A stretch of DNA of 64,000 bases from contig NZ_VYTY01000013.1 of the NCBI RefSeq assembly GCF_009821115.1, forward strand, positions 1 through 64,000, in the 5' to 3' direction. Below are positions 23,591 through 36,848 of the stretch, piece after piece (position 1 is the stretch's first letter; each line of letters opens with the position of its first letter). Source of the stretch: Nitrincola alkalisediminis. GTDB taxonomy: Bacteria > Pseudomonadota > Gammaproteobacteria > Pseudomonadales > Balneatricaceae. The notes under the pieces were generated by a model that saw only the letters and a list, made by a program, of their open reading frames with translations, did not search any database and was not told where the DNA came from. The translations under genes and the position numbers were made by a program.

Positions 23591-25546
23591 ATGATTCCAG
23601 AGTTAGGTACGTTTTCGACCATCCTTGCCTTGTGCTTGGCCGTCATTTTATCTGTTGTGCCTATGGTGGGTGCGTATACGGGCAATAAATTATGGGTTGA
23701 TTATGCACGTCCATTGAGTAAAGGGGTGTTCTTTTTCTTGAGCATCGCAATGGTGTGTTTAGCCTATGCCTTTTTAACCAATGACTTCTCAGTGGTGTAC
23801 GTGGCCAATGGCTCCAACACCGCTTTGCCTTGGTATTTCAAAATCAGCGCTATTTGGGGAGGGCATGAAGGTTCACTTTTGCTCTGGGTCTGGATCCAAG
23901 CCGTATGGACGTTGGCGGTTGCTGTGAAAAGCCGCAATTTGCCGTTGGATATAATTGGTCGTGTTTTATCCGTGATGGGTATGATTACGGCGGCATTTCT
24001 GTTGTTTATCCTGTTTACATCGAGTCCCTTTGAACGATTTTTACCGGGCTACCCAATGGAAGGGGCCGACCTGAATCCACTGTTACAGGACTTCGGGTTG
24101 ATTGTGCATCCACCCACACTCTACATGGGGTATGTTGGCCTGTCGGTTGCCTTTTCATTTGCTATTGCTGCGTTATTAAGCGGTCGTTTGGATGCCGCTT
24201 GGGCGCGCTGGTCACGTCCTTGGACAAACGTGGCGTGGGCCTTTCTAAGCTTGGGGATAGGTTTGGGAAGCTGGTGGGCCTATTACGAGTTAGGCTGGGG
24301 CGGCTGGTGGTTCTGGGACCCCGTTGAGAATGCCTCGCTCATGCCTTGGCTGGTTGCCACGGCCCTGATTCACAGTCTGGCGGTTACAGAAAAGCGAGGT
24401 GTGTTTAAAAGCTGGACAGTGCTATTGGCGATTTCTGCTTTCTGTTTGAGCCTGTTGGGGACTTTCTTGGTCAGATCCGGCGTCTTGACGTCCGTGCATG
24501 CCTTTGCAACCGATCCTGAGCGGGGCTTGTTTATCTTGGGGATGCTTATTTTTGTCATCGGCGGGTCGTTGCTGCTCTATGCCATTCGAGCTGGATCGGT
24601 GAAAAGTGAATCCACGTTCTCGCTGTCCTCAAGAGAATCTTTGTTATTGGTCAATAACATATTGCTAACTGTGTCCTGCGCTATGGTATTGATTGGCACC
24701 TTATATCCATTGGTTATGGATGCCTTGAATCTCGGTAAAATTTCGGTCGGTCCTCCGTACTTTAATGCGTTGTTTGTACCGATTATGTCCTTAATGATTG
24801 TCTTTATGGGCATCGCAGCGGTTAGTCGCTGGAAGAATACCGAGCCAAGTTATTTGGTCAAGCAACTCTGGTTGCCAGCCGTGCTTGCAATTCTAGCGGG
24901 CGTCATCAGCAGTTATGCCTACAGTGGTATTTTGGAGTTCTGGGTAACCCTAGGCTTAACCCTAGCCTATTGGATTGTCTTCAGTTGGATGCGTGACTAC
25001 TGGAATCGCGCACGCAACCGAGACAGCCTGTGGGCCGCCGTGACCAAACAATCCCGCAGTTATTACGGCATGTTACTTGCCCATCTTGGCGTGGCCGTAC
25101 TGGTTGTTGGGGTGGCGATGGTGTCTATCTTTGTTGAGCATCGCGATGCGCGCATGGTGGCGGGTGATCAACTGGAGTTTAGGGACTACACCTTTATTTT
25201 TGATGGTGTGCGTAAAGTTGAAGGGCCTAATTACACCTCGGATATGGGTCGTATTCGCGTTTTATATAAGGGTGAGCCTTACCGCATCATGTATCCAGAA
25301 AAGCGCATATACACAGCACGTGGAATGTCGATGACGGAAGTGGCGTTGGATCCAGGTTTGTTTAGAGACTTGTACATTGCCATGGGTGAAGAGCTCGACA
25401 ATGGTGCTTGGGCCATTCGGTTACAGTATAAGCCCTTTGTGCGTTGGCTATGGTTGGGTGCTTTGTTGATGACGGCCGGTGGTATTTTGTCCGCCAGTGA
25501 TAAGCGTTACCGTCGACAAAACAATCGTGCAGTGGCCGCGGCTTAG
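23591..25546 (+). CDS. ccmF: Cytochrome c heme lyase CcmF
   Basis: This 651-residue multi-span membrane protein ligates heme from CcmE to apocytochrome c. The WWD motif is GWGGWWFWDPVENASLMPWL, with flanking histidines in WGGHEGSLLLWVWIQ and IVHPPTLYMGYVGLS. A large periplasmic domain follows near the C-terminus (HRDARMVAGDQLEFRDYTF). It is full length. Confidence 0.97.
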   Translation: MIPELGTFSTILALCLAVILSVVPMVGAYTGNKLWVDYARPLSKGVFFFLSIAMVCLAYAFLTNDFSVVYVANGSNTALPWYFKISAIWGGHEGSLLLWVWIQAVWTLAVAVKSRNLPLDIIGRVLSVMGMITAAFLLFILFTSSPFERFLPGYPMEGADLNPLLQDFGLIVHPPTLYMGYVGLSVAFSFAIAALLSGRLDAAWARWSRPWTNVAWAFLSLGIGLGSWWAYYELGWGGWWFWDPVENASLMPWLVATALIHSLAVTEKRGVFKSWTVLLAISAFCLSLLGTFLVRSGVLTSVHAFATDPERGLFILGMLIFVIGGSLLLYAIRAGSVKSESTFSLSSRESLLLVNNILLTVSCAMVLIGTLYPLVMDALNLGKISVGPPYFNALFVPIMSLMIVFMGIAAVSRWKNTEPSYLVKQLWLPAVLAILAGVISSYAYSGILEFWVTLGLTLAYWIVFSWMRDYWNRARNRDSLWAAVTKQSRSYYGMLLAHLGVAVLVVGVAMVSIFVEHRDARMVAGDQLEFRDYTFIFDGVRKVEGPNYTSDMGRIRVLYKGEPYRIMYPEKRIYTARGMSMTEVALDPGLFRDLYIAMGEELDNGAWAIRLQYKPFVRWLWLGALLMTAGGILSASDKRYRRQNNRAVAAA

Positions 25547-25555
25547 GAGGGTGTA

Positions 25556-26092
25556 ATGCGTAAATTATTGGTCTTTATTCCACTGGTGGCGTTTTTAGGA
25601 TTGGGCATTTTTTTGTTCAAGGGGTTGTTCATGGATCCCAGAACTTTGCCCTCGGCCTTGATTGACAAGCCATTTCCTGAGTTTTCATTGCCGTCTTTGT
25701 ACAACATGGACGAAACACTTACTCAATTGGACTTACAGGGTGAGGTGGCGCTTTTGAATGTCTGGGCCACCTGGTGCCCTACCTGTAAAGAAGAGCATGC
25801 CCAGCTGAATAAAATTGGCTTAGAGGAGGGCGTGACGATATACGGTCTGAACTATAAAGACGATCCAGAATTGGCCCGTCAATGGTTGGAGCGTTACTTG
25901 GATCCTTACCGTAAAGTGATTGTTGATGAAGAGGGCTATCTGGGTCTTGATTTAGGTGTCTATGGTGCGCCAGAAACCTATATTATTGATAAAAAAGGTA
26001 TTATCCGTTATCGACATGTGGGTGAAGTCAACGAGAGTGTTTGGTTGCACCTAAGAGAGCTCATGCAGACGATTGAAAAGGAGGATGCATGA
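25556..26092 (+). CDS. ccmG: Thiol:disulfide oxidoreductase CcmG/DsbE
   Basis: This 178-residue membrane-tethered thioredoxin-fold protein keeps apocytochrome haem-binding cysteines reduced. The anchor is LLVFIPLVAFLGLGIFLF; the active site is WATWCPTCKEE with C74 and C77. GVYGAPETYIIDKKG holds the cis-proline. It overlaps ccmH by 4 nt. Confidence 0.95.
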   Translation: MRKLLVFIPLVAFLGLGIFLFKGLFMDPRTLPSALIDKPFPEFSLPSLYNMDETLTQLDLQGEVALLNVWATWCPTCKEEHAQLNKIGLEEGVTIYGLNYKDDPELARQWLERYLDPYRKVIVDEEGYLGLDLGVYGAPETYIIDKKGIIRYRHVGEVNESVWLHLRELMQTIEKEDA

Positions 26093-26598
26093 TTCGCGCT
26101 ATATTAATGCTCTGTATGTTGAGTGTCGTTGCCCTAAAATCTCACGCGGGCTTTGAAACCTATGAGTTCAGTTCGGTTGAGGGGGAGAGACGTTATGCTC
26201 AGCTAGCACGAGAGCTGCGATGTCCAACCTGTCAAAATCAAAACATATCGGACTCAGATGCTCCCTTAGCCGCTGATTTGCGCCGGGAATTGCACCGCAT
26301 GATTGAAAGTCAGCAGACCGATGATCAAATCCTTGATTTTATGATCACGCGTTATGGGGATTTCGTGCATTACCGCCCAAGAATCGCGCCCGAAACCTAT
26401 TTGCTTTGGTATGGCCCGATCGTGTTAATGCTGATCGGCCTAGGCGTTGTTCTTGTCGTGGCGAAAAAGCGTAAGCCTAGACAACCCGCTCAATCGGCCT
26501 CGTCATCAACAAAGGCTACCCCTTCGTTAAGTGAAGGTTTAACGGATGATGAGCGAAAACGCCTGCAATCACTACTGCAACAGGATGATCAAAAATGA
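26089..26598 (+). CDS. ccmH: CcmH, apocytochrome thioreduction and ligation subunit
   Basis: This 169-residue protein has a signal segment, then the CcmH/CycL redox motif LRCPTCQNQNISDSDAPLA (C45, C48), and YGDFVHYRPRIAPETYLLWY ahead of a C-terminal helix. This is the short CcmH; the TPR portion is a separate gene (ccmI) here rather than fused as in E. coli. It overlaps ccmI by 4 nt. Confidence 0.95.
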   Translation: MIRAILMLCMLSVVALKSHAGFETYEFSSVEGERRYAQLARELRCPTCQNQNISDSDAPLAADLRRELHRMIESQQTDDQILDFMITRYGDFVHYRPRIAPETYLLWYGPIVLMLIGLGVVLVVAKKRKPRQPAQSASSSTKATPSLSEGLTDDERKRLQSLLQQDDQK

Positions 26599-27845
26599 CT
26601 GCGCTTTGGTTAGGTATTGCCGTATTAACGTTAATGGCGGTTTCAATCGTATTTTGGCCATTATTGAAAAATTATCGAGAGTCAAAACAACACCCTGTGG
26701 ATGTTGATCGGACTCAGCAAAACATCGAAATATTTAAAGAACGACTTTCAGAGCTTGAAAAAGAGTGCGCTCTAGGCACGCTGTCTGACGAAGCCTTTAC
26801 TGAGCTTAAACTTGAACTTGAACGCAATTTGTTAATTGATGCTGAAACCAATCAGCGTAAAGATCCCGTGCTGAAAATGGGCTCCTCGCAGTTGGTGACC
26901 ATTATGCTACTTGCATTGCTGGTTCCTGCGAGTTCTTTTGGTTTGTATGCGTATTTAGGTCGTGCTGTCGATTTAGAAACCTCTTTGAGCATGAATGCAT
27001 GGAATGATTCGTTGAACAATCCGGATCTAACGCTAGAGGAAGCCATCGCTCAGTTAGAAGCCGAATTAACACGTCGGCCGGAAAATGCTGAAGGATGGTA
27101 TCTATTAGCCACCACACGTATGAACCTGAATCAATTTGATTTGGCAGCGGCGGCTTTTGCTCAATCTGCGTTGCATTTACCCGAGACATCACCTGAATTA
27201 GCGGGTGTCTTAGGGCAGCAGGCACAAGCCTTGTTCTTTGCCAAAGGCGGGCAGATGGATGATGAGGTATTGGCATTGACCGATCAGAGTTTGCAGCGTA
27301 ATCCAACGGAGATTACCTCCTTAGGATTGCTGGGGATTGCTGCATTCGAGGCGGAAAACTATGCGGGCGCCATTGAATATTGGCAGGCGGCTTTGAGCAA
27401 TGCCGAGGGCAATGCAGCTGAGTCTTTGCGCAATGGCATTGAACGAGCGCGCATGCAATTGCAAAATGCAACGCCTGATGCAGCGGATCAAGCCATTGAA
27501 GGAGCCTTTGTTCGCGTTTATATTGACCTAGATGAGTCGATACTCACTGAAATTACCGGAGACCAGACAGTCTTTGTGTTTGCACGACCTGCGGGGCAGA
27601 GAATGCCAATTACGGCAGTAAGAATGCAAGTAAATCAACTGCCTGCTGAAGTTAGACTTGATGAAAATTCAACATTGATGCCTAATATGAGTTTAGCGGA
27701 TTTTGAAGAAGTGGATTTGGTTGCAAGAATAAGCGTGACCGGAAATGCAGAAGAAGGTCCAGGTGACTTCAAAGGAAGTCTCAGCAGTGTTAAAGTCAGC
27801 AATGATGAAGTCATTCGCTTGATTATTAGCGAACGTATCGATTAA
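26595..27845 (+). CDS. ccmI: CcmI, TPR apocytochrome chaperone
   Basis: This 416-residue protein has an N-terminal membrane helix, a cytoplasmic coiled loop, a second helix (SSQLVTIMLLALLVPASSFG), then TPR repeats (RPENAEGWYLLATTRMNLNQ; ITSLGLLGIAAFEAENYAGA). A C-terminal beta domain follows (FVRVYIDLDESILTEITGDQ). It presents apocytochrome c to CcmF/H and is the last gene of the ccm operon. Confidence 0.93.
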   Translation: MTALWLGIAVLTLMAVSIVFWPLLKNYRESKQHPVDVDRTQQNIEIFKERLSELEKECALGTLSDEAFTELKLELERNLLIDAETNQRKDPVLKMGSSQLVTIMLLALLVPASSFGLYAYLGRAVDLETSLSMNAWNDSLNNPDLTLEEAIAQLEAELTRRPENAEGWYLLATTRMNLNQFDLAAAAFAQSALHLPETSPELAGVLGQQAQALFFAKGGQMDDEVLALTDQSLQRNPTEITSLGLLGIAAFEAENYAGAIEYWQAALSNAEGNAAESLRNGIERARMQLQNATPDAADQAIEGAFVRVYIDLDESILTEITGDQTVFVFARPAGQRMPITAVRMQVNQLPAEVRLDENSTLMPNMSLADFEEVDLVARISVTGNAEEGPGDFKGSLSSVKVSNDEVIRLIISERID

Positions 27846-27887
27846 ATATTTAACTACATTCAATTTGTTTTAGGAAACTGGGTAAAC

Positions 27888-29228
27888 ATGGAGATCAGTC
27901 TGCGAGAGTGGCTCATCATTGGCGGGGTTCTGTTAATTGCGCTGATTCTTTTTGATGGCTGGCGCAGGGTCAGGGTCAATCGTAATAAGTTACGCATTGA
28001 TATCGATAAGACTCTGTCTGACCTAAGTGATGATTATCACAATCCCGAATTGCCCAACGGAGGGGCACGCGTTCGTCCTGAAAATGATCATTTTTTTGAC
28101 GAACACACGCCAGATGAGCCCAAGTTCAGTGAAGATTACTCCGAGGAGCCAAAGCGTCAGCGTGGTGTCTCGCGTGCCGAGCCTGCACCGAGCAAAGAGC
28201 CTAGACCCAACGTTTCCAAACAGCCGAGCCCGCAAGTCTCAACTTCACAGCGGCAAGAACCCGCCTATGAAAAACCGATTGCGCCAGACTCTGTGCAAGA
28301 CCCTTACGCAGAGGCGAAGTCGTATATTGCGCCAGAGCGCGAACGAGCGTCGAGTTCTACTTCTGCAAACGACATGCGTGATCTTTCCGAATTAGATCCT
28401 TTATTTGATGACATCCCTGCCGTGCAATCCAGATATAAACAAAAGACAGACGATACGGATGTCAACTTACCGTTAGACTTGGATTTCGATAAGCCCATTC
28501 CGGTAAAGCGTAACGGGGCGTCTGTTCGCACTCCCGTGCATTTTGATCGAAATGCCGAGGATGAAAAAGCATTAAATCGGCCAAAGCGCAGACCGGTCGA
28601 GAATCCTAGTTTTAGTTTGCCCTTGGATATTGAACCCCCGAAACCTTCTCAGAAGGCTTCGCCCGTTATTGAAGAGGAAACTCAGGATTTGTTTGGGGCC
28701 TCTTCAGGCCCATCCAGAGCTGAAGAGTCGCTAGTGCCACCCGTCAGTAAGTCGGTTGAAGCCAAGAAAACACTGGAAGACTTACCCGATCCTGCCGAAG
28801 TGCTTGTCATTACCGTTGTTGGCAAAGACAAGAAAAATCTTCACGGCGGTAAATTGCATGCCATTGTCGAAGCCTGTGGCATGGAGTTTGGTGATATGTC
28901 GATTTTTCATCGATTCGAAGGTAAGGGACACGCGACACCTGTTCAGTTCAGCATGGCCAATGCCGTTAATCCGGGTATTTTTGATGTGCAAAACATGGAC
29001 AGCCTGCAAACACCGGCTGTGTCTTTTTTCATGTCAATGCGAGAGCCGAAAGATCCAATGACGGCCTATGAGTGCATGCTTGCAACGGCTGAAACCGTTG
29101 CGAAGCACTTAGACGGCGACTTATTGGACGAAGATCGCTCAGTCATGCGTGAGCAAACGAAAGAGCACTATCGTCAACGTATCCGTGACTTTGAAATGGA
29201 AACTCGCCGTCCTTCACGAATCCGTTAG
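27888..29228 (+). CDS. zipA: Cell division protein ZipA
   Basis: This 446-residue membrane anchor for FtsZ has an N-terminal helix (LIIGGVLLIALILFDGWRRV), a long Pro/Gln/charged linker (about 45-300), and the C-terminal ZipA domain (ADVLVI-like start, GGKLHAIVEACGMEFGDMSI, FHRFEGKGHATPVQFSMANA, TPAVSFFMSMREPKDPMTAY). It tethers the Z ring to the inner membrane. Adjacency to ligA is the common gammaproteobacterial order. Confidence 0.95.
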   Translation: MEISLREWLIIGGVLLIALILFDGWRRVRVNRNKLRIDIDKTLSDLSDDYHNPELPNGGARVRPENDHFFDEHTPDEPKFSEDYSEEPKRQRGVSRAEPAPSKEPRPNVSKQPSPQVSTSQRQEPAYEKPIAPDSVQDPYAEAKSYIAPERERASSSTSANDMRDLSELDPLFDDIPAVQSRYKQKTDDTDVNLPLDLDFDKPIPVKRNGASVRTPVHFDRNAEDEKALNRPKRRPVENPSFSLPLDIEPPKPSQKASPVIEEETQDLFGASSGPSRAEESLVPPVSKSVEAKKTLEDLPDPAEVLVITVVGKDKKNLHGGKLHAIVEACGMEFGDMSIFHRFEGKGHATPVQFSMANAVNPGIFDVQNMDSLQTPAVSFFMSMREPKDPMTAYECMLATAETVAKHLDGDLLDEDRSVMREQTKEHYRQRIRDFEMETRRPSRIR

Positions 29229-31631
<2,403 letters not shown>

Positions 31632-31634
31632 AAC

Positions 31635-32288
31635 TCATGCCCAGCTTTCAACCTGGGCATCGTTAATCAGGAGTCTGACAAGGTCTGTTCTGGAGATAAT
31701 GCCCAATAGCTCGTTACGGTTACCCAGTACAGGTAAAGCCCCTACTGGATAATTCACAAACACAGAGGCAATTTGAGAAAGCTCAGTGTCAACCGCCGCC
31801 GCAATCATTTGGCGTTGGTACACCACTGCGATGGTCACGGTTGAGTCTGTGCCGTGCTCAAGAATGTCCTCTTTAGACAGGAGTCCTATCGGCTTTTCAT
31901 CCTCGTCCACCACAATCAGATGCGCAATAGAATACTCTTGCATTTGCAACCAAGCCTGGCGAAGCGACACACTAATGCTGACCGTTTGCACGGGAAAGGT
32001 CATGATCTGTTGCGCTTTTAACGTGGGTTTTTGCTTGGGTTTCCCAGCCTTGCTTGCCTCTTCATAGGCTGTGTGAGCGCCAGCGTTGTTTGGGTTGCGA
32101 CGCTGGCCTGAGTCGCCTTCCAATATTCGTAGAAATGAACGCTTGCCCGATGGTTGAGTTGGATCATCGGAATTAGGCAGTCCATCCGAACTACGAGCCT
32201 CTCCCGCCTGTTCGACCCCACGAGGTTTAAACAGCGTTTTCAGCGGAGTTTGAATCCGATTACCTTGGTCAATGACTATCAGCGACAT
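31635..32288 (-). CDS. CBS-domain protein of unknown role
   Basis: This 217-residue soluble protein has a C-terminal CBS pair: QIMTFPVQTVSISVSLRQAW to IGLLSKEDILEHG, and LSQIASVFVNYPVGALPVL to LGIISRTDLVRLLIN. The first 85 residues are polar and low in predicted structure. CBS pairs usually bind adenosine nucleotides. No enzyme domain is attached, so the regulated partner is unknown. It follows mnmC by 50 nt on the same strand. Confidence 0.85.
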   Translation of the reverse strand: MSLIVIDQGNRIQTPLKTLFKPRGVEQAGEARSSDGLPNSDDPTQPSGKRSFLRILEGDSGQRRNPNNAGAHTAYEEASKAGKPKQKPTLKAQQIMTFPVQTVSISVSLRQAWLQMQEYSIAHLIVVDEDEKPIGLLSKEDILEHGTDSTVTIAVVYQRQMIAAAVDTELSQIASVFVNYPVGALPVLGNRNELLGIISRTDLVRLLINDAQVESWA

Positions 32289-32338
32289 AACTCACTCCTC
32301 AATACATTTGAAGTATATCGGCATTTTACGAAAAAACA

Positions 32339-34264
32339 TTAAATTCGATTACGAATTAAGTCTCGTAAAATAAAACGGTTAGGATCAAGGCGCTCCATTA
32401 ATCGGTTAGGTAAGGGGGAAGGGGTGCCTGCGATCATTGCAGCCAATACGTCTGCGCTGATGGGACAGGTGATTAACCCCTTCGAGCCATGGCCTACATT
32501 GACATATAGACCTTGATGCATCAAGGGTGTTTCAAAATCTTTCCAATTTGAGTCTACACGTAATCGTGCGTAGGTTTTGACGAAGCTTTCATAGTCGCCG
32601 ACTTCGCCCACTAAGGGCAAGTAATCGGGCGTACTGCAGCGATAGCCAACACGTCCGTTACACTGGTTGGGATCGACCTTGGCAAAGTCGGGTAAAACGC
32701 GGCTTAGGCTTTGCAGGTTGTGTTGGTGGTCTTTGACTTTTACCTCGCGGCTTAAGTCGTGCAAGTCAAAAGTGGCACCAAAACAATAGGATTCATTTAG
32801 GGCAGGCGAAATGTAACCGTCACCACAGACGACGGTTTTTAAATCCGGTAATCCACTTGAAGGGATTTGCGAAGTTTGGCCGCGTATGGCTTTAAGCGGC
32901 AAGTGTTGTACGGGTGATAAACGCTGTGTGTCGCTGGCAGAGCACAGAATCACGCTCTCGCTTTCGTAAAGGTCTTTGTTGGTTGTAATCCGCCAGCGAC
33001 GAGGGGCGGATAGAACGTCTAGCTTCGTCACCTGCTCAGAAAAATGGCAGTTGATGAGCGGGTGGTTGATCAGATGGGCACACCAAGCAACGGGAGACAC
33101 CCATCCGGCTTTAGGGAAAAACAGCCCAGGTTTGTTAATCAGGGCATTGGCGAGCTCGGAGGCGTCATGACTGGAGACGGCTTGCAGAATATCAGTGGAA
33201 AAAAGATTGGCCTGTAAAAGACGTGTTTGCCGCTCGTGTTCTTTGTCGGTGGTGGCCAACTGGAGGACGCCACACAAGGCACCGACATTGGGTTGAGTCT
33301 CAAGCAACGACGACACTAGGTTCACACTGTATAACAAGCCGAAGAGGTGCAGCTCGCTACTGGGTGTTTGCTCCATTGCTAACTTAGCGTATAAGGCGCC
33401 TTGAGGGTTGCCAGAGCCTCCTTGGGCAATTTGCGAGTTTTGGTCAATCAGTGTGACGCGAACACCGCGCTCGGCCAGAGCTCTTGCTGTATGGCATCCG
33501 GCAAGCCCTGCTCCAACCACAATTGCGTGTGACGAAGTGGATCTCGGTTGTGCTTCGCTTTTACCCCCCTGCGCAACGAGCATGTCACGCTTACGGCCAG
33601 CGCCTTGGCTGATCTGGACGTTAAAGCCAGCATCACGCAGTCCACGGCGCACGTTTCCAGATGCCGTAAAGGTGGAGACATGGGTGTTCGCATGGCTCAG
33701 TCGATACATTTGCGAAAATAACGAGGCTTGCCACATGTCGGGGTTTTTTGTCGGTGAGAAGCCATCAAGATACCAGACATCCACACATCCTCGTAATTCG
33801 GGCAGGGTGTCGTTCACATCACCAAAAATTAACGTTAAGCGAATGCGGCCTTCGGCGAAAAATAACGGGTGATAGCCTTCTTGTAGCGGTGGATATTGAG
33901 CTAAGAGTGCATCCTTTAGTGGGTGATGTGCGTGATGTTGCTCCATCAGCTTGGTCATGTCCGCACGACTGAGAGGAAACTTTTCAAAGGAAATGAAGTG
34001 CAAACATTGAGTGGGCAAGGATTCAGACAACCACAAACGAGCCGTCAATAAAAAATTCAATCCGGTTCCAAATCCCGTCTCACCAATCGTGAGATGCTCA
34101 TAGGGCGCTAACCTTTGAATGCGTTCACGCAACTGGTTGCTTTCAATAAAGACATGTTGCTTCTCAGCCTCACCACCATCATCACTGAAATACACATCGT
34201 CAAAGTCTTTGGAAAAGGGGCTGGGTAAATGCCACTCAATCTTCGCAGGTTTTAAGCACTTCAT
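32339..34264 (-). CDS. mnmC: Bifunctional tRNA mnm5s2U34 enzyme MnmC
   Basis: This protein of about 641 residues completes 5-methylaminomethyl modification of wobble uridine. The start is MKCLKPAKIEWHLPSPFSKD at 34264, the usual N-terminus. The N-terminal methyltransferase half contains TIGETGFGTGLNFLL and VDVWYLDGFSPTKNPDMW. The C-terminal FAD oxidase half begins AIVVGAGLAGCHTARALAER and ends GHGSKGLITCPISADVLAAM. Both halves are present and fused in the normal order. It lies 8 nt after ampD. Confidence 0.95.
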   Translation of the reverse strand: MKCLKPAKIEWHLPSPFSKDFDDVYFSDDGGEAEKQHVFIESNQLRERIQRLAPYEHLTIGETGFGTGLNFLLTARLWLSESLPTQCLHFISFEKFPLSRADMTKLMEQHHAHHPLKDALLAQYPPLQEGYHPLFFAEGRIRLTLIFGDVNDTLPELRGCVDVWYLDGFSPTKNPDMWQASLFSQMYRLSHANTHVSTFTASGNVRRGLRDAGFNVQISQGAGRKRDMLVAQGGKSEAQPRSTSSHAIVVGAGLAGCHTARALAERGVRVTLIDQNSQIAQGGSGNPQGALYAKLAMEQTPSSELHLFGLLYSVNLVSSLLETQPNVGALCGVLQLATTDKEHERQTRLLQANLFSTDILQAVSSHDASELANALINKPGLFFPKAGWVSPVAWCAHLINHPLINCHFSEQVTKLDVLSAPRRWRITTNKDLYESESVILCSASDTQRLSPVQHLPLKAIRGQTSQIPSSGLPDLKTVVCGDGYISPALNESYCFGATFDLHDLSREVKVKDHQHNLQSLSRVLPDFAKVDPNQCNGRVGYRCSTPDYLPLVGEVGDYESFVKTYARLRVDSNWKDFETPLMHQGLYVNVGHGSKGLITCPISADVLAAMIAGTPSPLPNRLMERLDPNRFILRDLIRNRI

Positions 34265-34272
34265 TACAATTA

Positions 34273-34833
34273 TTACTCGCCTGTTAAACAGTCTAAATAG
34301 TGTTTCCAATCAAATGTGGCCCCAGGGTCCGTTTTTCGTCCAGGGGCAATCTGGTCGTGTCCCACGATTCGAGTGGGCGTGATCAATGGGTAGCGTTGCA
34401 TCAGAAGGCGAGTCACCTGAATTAGAGTCGTATACTGATCAGAGGTGTAGGGAAGATCATCGCAGCCTTCTAATTCGATACCGATTGAAAAATCATTGCA
34501 ATTGGTTTCGGATTCAAAACTCGAGACTCCTGCATGCCAAGCGCGTTGATCAAAGGACACAAACTGAACCACCTCTCCGCTTCGCTTAATCAACAGGTGT
34601 GCCGAGACCTGTAGGTCAGCGATTTCAGCAAAGTAGGGATGATCTTCACGAGGAAGGCGGTTTTGGAAAAACGACTCAATATATTCACCGCCAAACTGGC
34701 GCGGGGGAAGGCTAATGTTGTGAATCACCAGTAATGAAATGTTCGCGCCACTTGGACGGTGATTGTAATTCGGTGAAGGGCACCATTTGGCGCTGGTTAA
34801 AAGATGGTTTTCAATAGACGGTTGGACTGGCAC
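34273..34833 (-). CDS. ampD: 1,6-anhydro-N-acetylmuramyl-L-alanine amidase AmpD
   Basis: This 186-residue zinc amidase cleaves recycled anhydromuropeptides in the cytoplasm. The start is GTG 34833. The zinc histidine is in SLLVIHNISLPP; other ligands are in VGHDQIAPGRKTDPGATFDW and AWHAGVSSFE. There is no signal peptide, in line with AmpD rather than AmiD. It is divergent from nadC, sharing a 61-nt spacer. Confidence 0.95.
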   Translation of the reverse strand: MPVQPSIENHLLTSAKWCPSPNYNHRPSGANISLLVIHNISLPPRQFGGEYIESFFQNRLPREDHPYFAEIADLQVSAHLLIKRSGEVVQFVSFDQRAWHAGVSSFESETNCNDFSIGIELEGCDDLPYTSDQYTTLIQVTRLLMQRYPLITPTRIVGHDQIAPGRKTDPGATFDWKHYLDCLTGE

Positions 34834-34858
34834 AGACCTATCCTGCTGGTTAAAATAG

Positions 34859-35737
<879 letters not shown>

Positions 35738-35834
35738 CGCTTTGTTTAAAAGCCTTCAGTTGAAACGCAATTTTACGAATCGAGACCTATGTACCCATGT
35801 AGCACGTAAGACCTGTTAGATAATAACCCCTAGG

Positions 35835-36848
35835 ATGGAACTTAGAAAAATCATGCGACTACCGATCATAGCTCTTGCGTTTTTGTTTTTGTCAGGTGTC
35901 TCAAAGGCTTCAACACTCGAAGGATTAGAGTTGAAGCCGTTTGATGAGATTAAGATCGTGAACCCCCTCCAGGTTTCGGCCGAAGTGGTGAGTTTGAATC
36001 AAACTCCAATGATCAGTGAGCTCAATGCTCAGATCACAAGGTTGCATGTGCGCCCTGGGGATCAAGTCAAAGCCGGGCAGCTGCTTGCTGAGCTAGACTG
36101 TCGAGACACGAAAGACACAGTCTCACTCTTGGATGCGCGTCAGCGCGAGCTGAATGCCAGTCTTGAACAAGCCGAGCGTTTATTTCAACGTTTTACTCAA
36201 TTAGAAAGTCGACAGTTTTCCGATCGTTTGTCGCGAGAAGATGCGCAAACCAATGTCGTGCGTGCCAGAGCCCAGTTAGCTGCCTTAGCGGTTGAACATG
36301 CCATGGCACAGCGCCAAGTGTCCCGCTGTCAGGTGCTGGCCCCTTTTACAGCGGCGGTGGTGGCTCAACGCGCAGGGGAAGGGCAATGGGTCAGTGTTGG
36401 CAGCCCGATTTTTGAGCTAACCCAAACCTCTCCCGCTGAAATTTCGGTGCAGTTACCGCAAGCACGCATTGGGACAAGCCTTGATGGCTTCTTGGCCACA
36501 TTTAAGGTGAATGGACGTGAGTATCCCGTATCCTTTTTACGACAGTCACCTGTGGCCGATCCGGCAACGCGCTCTGTTCATGCATGGTTTCAAGCACCCG
36601 AAGGTGTGGCCATAGGTGAAACAGGGCAGTTGTATCTTGATGACCAACTGGCGTATCTGCCCGCACACACCATGGTCATGAGAGAGGGGCAAATGGGGGT
36701 GTTTGTTTTAGAGGACGATCAGCCCACATTTTACCCTCTACCGGGTGCTCAAGAAGGGCGACCTTTTCCAGCCCCTTTATCCATCCAGTCTAAAGTACTT
36801 GTGACGTCAGGTCAGCACCGCTTAAGTGCTCTAGGACGGACACAATGA
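35835..36848 (+). CDS. RND efflux periplasmic adaptor (membrane fusion protein)
   Basis: This 337-residue exported protein has a signal segment MRLPIIALAFLFLSGVSKAS; the true start may be ATG 35853 rather than 35835. A lipoyl-like hairpin follows (ARITRLHVRPGD-like QITRLHVRPGDQVKAGQLLA), then a short coiled coil and VLAPFTAAVVAQRAGEGQWV. It links the inner-membrane pump to an outer-membrane channel not encoded here. It is short for the family, suggesting a reduced membrane-proximal domain. It overlaps the pump gene by 4 nt. Confidence 0.88.
   Translation: MELRKIMRLPIIALAFLFLSGVSKASTLEGLELKPFDEIKIVNPLQVSAEVVSLNQTPMISELNAQITRLHVRPGDQVKAGQLLAELDCRDTKDTVSLLDARQRELNASLEQAERLFQRFTQLESRQFSDRLSREDAQTNVVRARAQLAALAVEHAMAQRQVSRCQVLAPFTAAVVAQRAGEGQWVSVGSPIFELTQTSPAEISVQLPQARIGTSLDGFLATFKVNGREYPVSFLRQSPVADPATRSVHAWFQAPEGVAIGETGQLYLDDQLAYLPAHTMVMREGQMGVFVLEDDQPTFYPLPGAQEGRPFPAPLSIQSKVLVTSGQHRLSALGRTQ

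Noticed and set aside
31638-31662. TGCCCAG/CTGGGCA hairpin at the ligA-CBS junction as a terminator
   Set aside because: It lies within the CBS coding end and has no U-run; only a weak stem.
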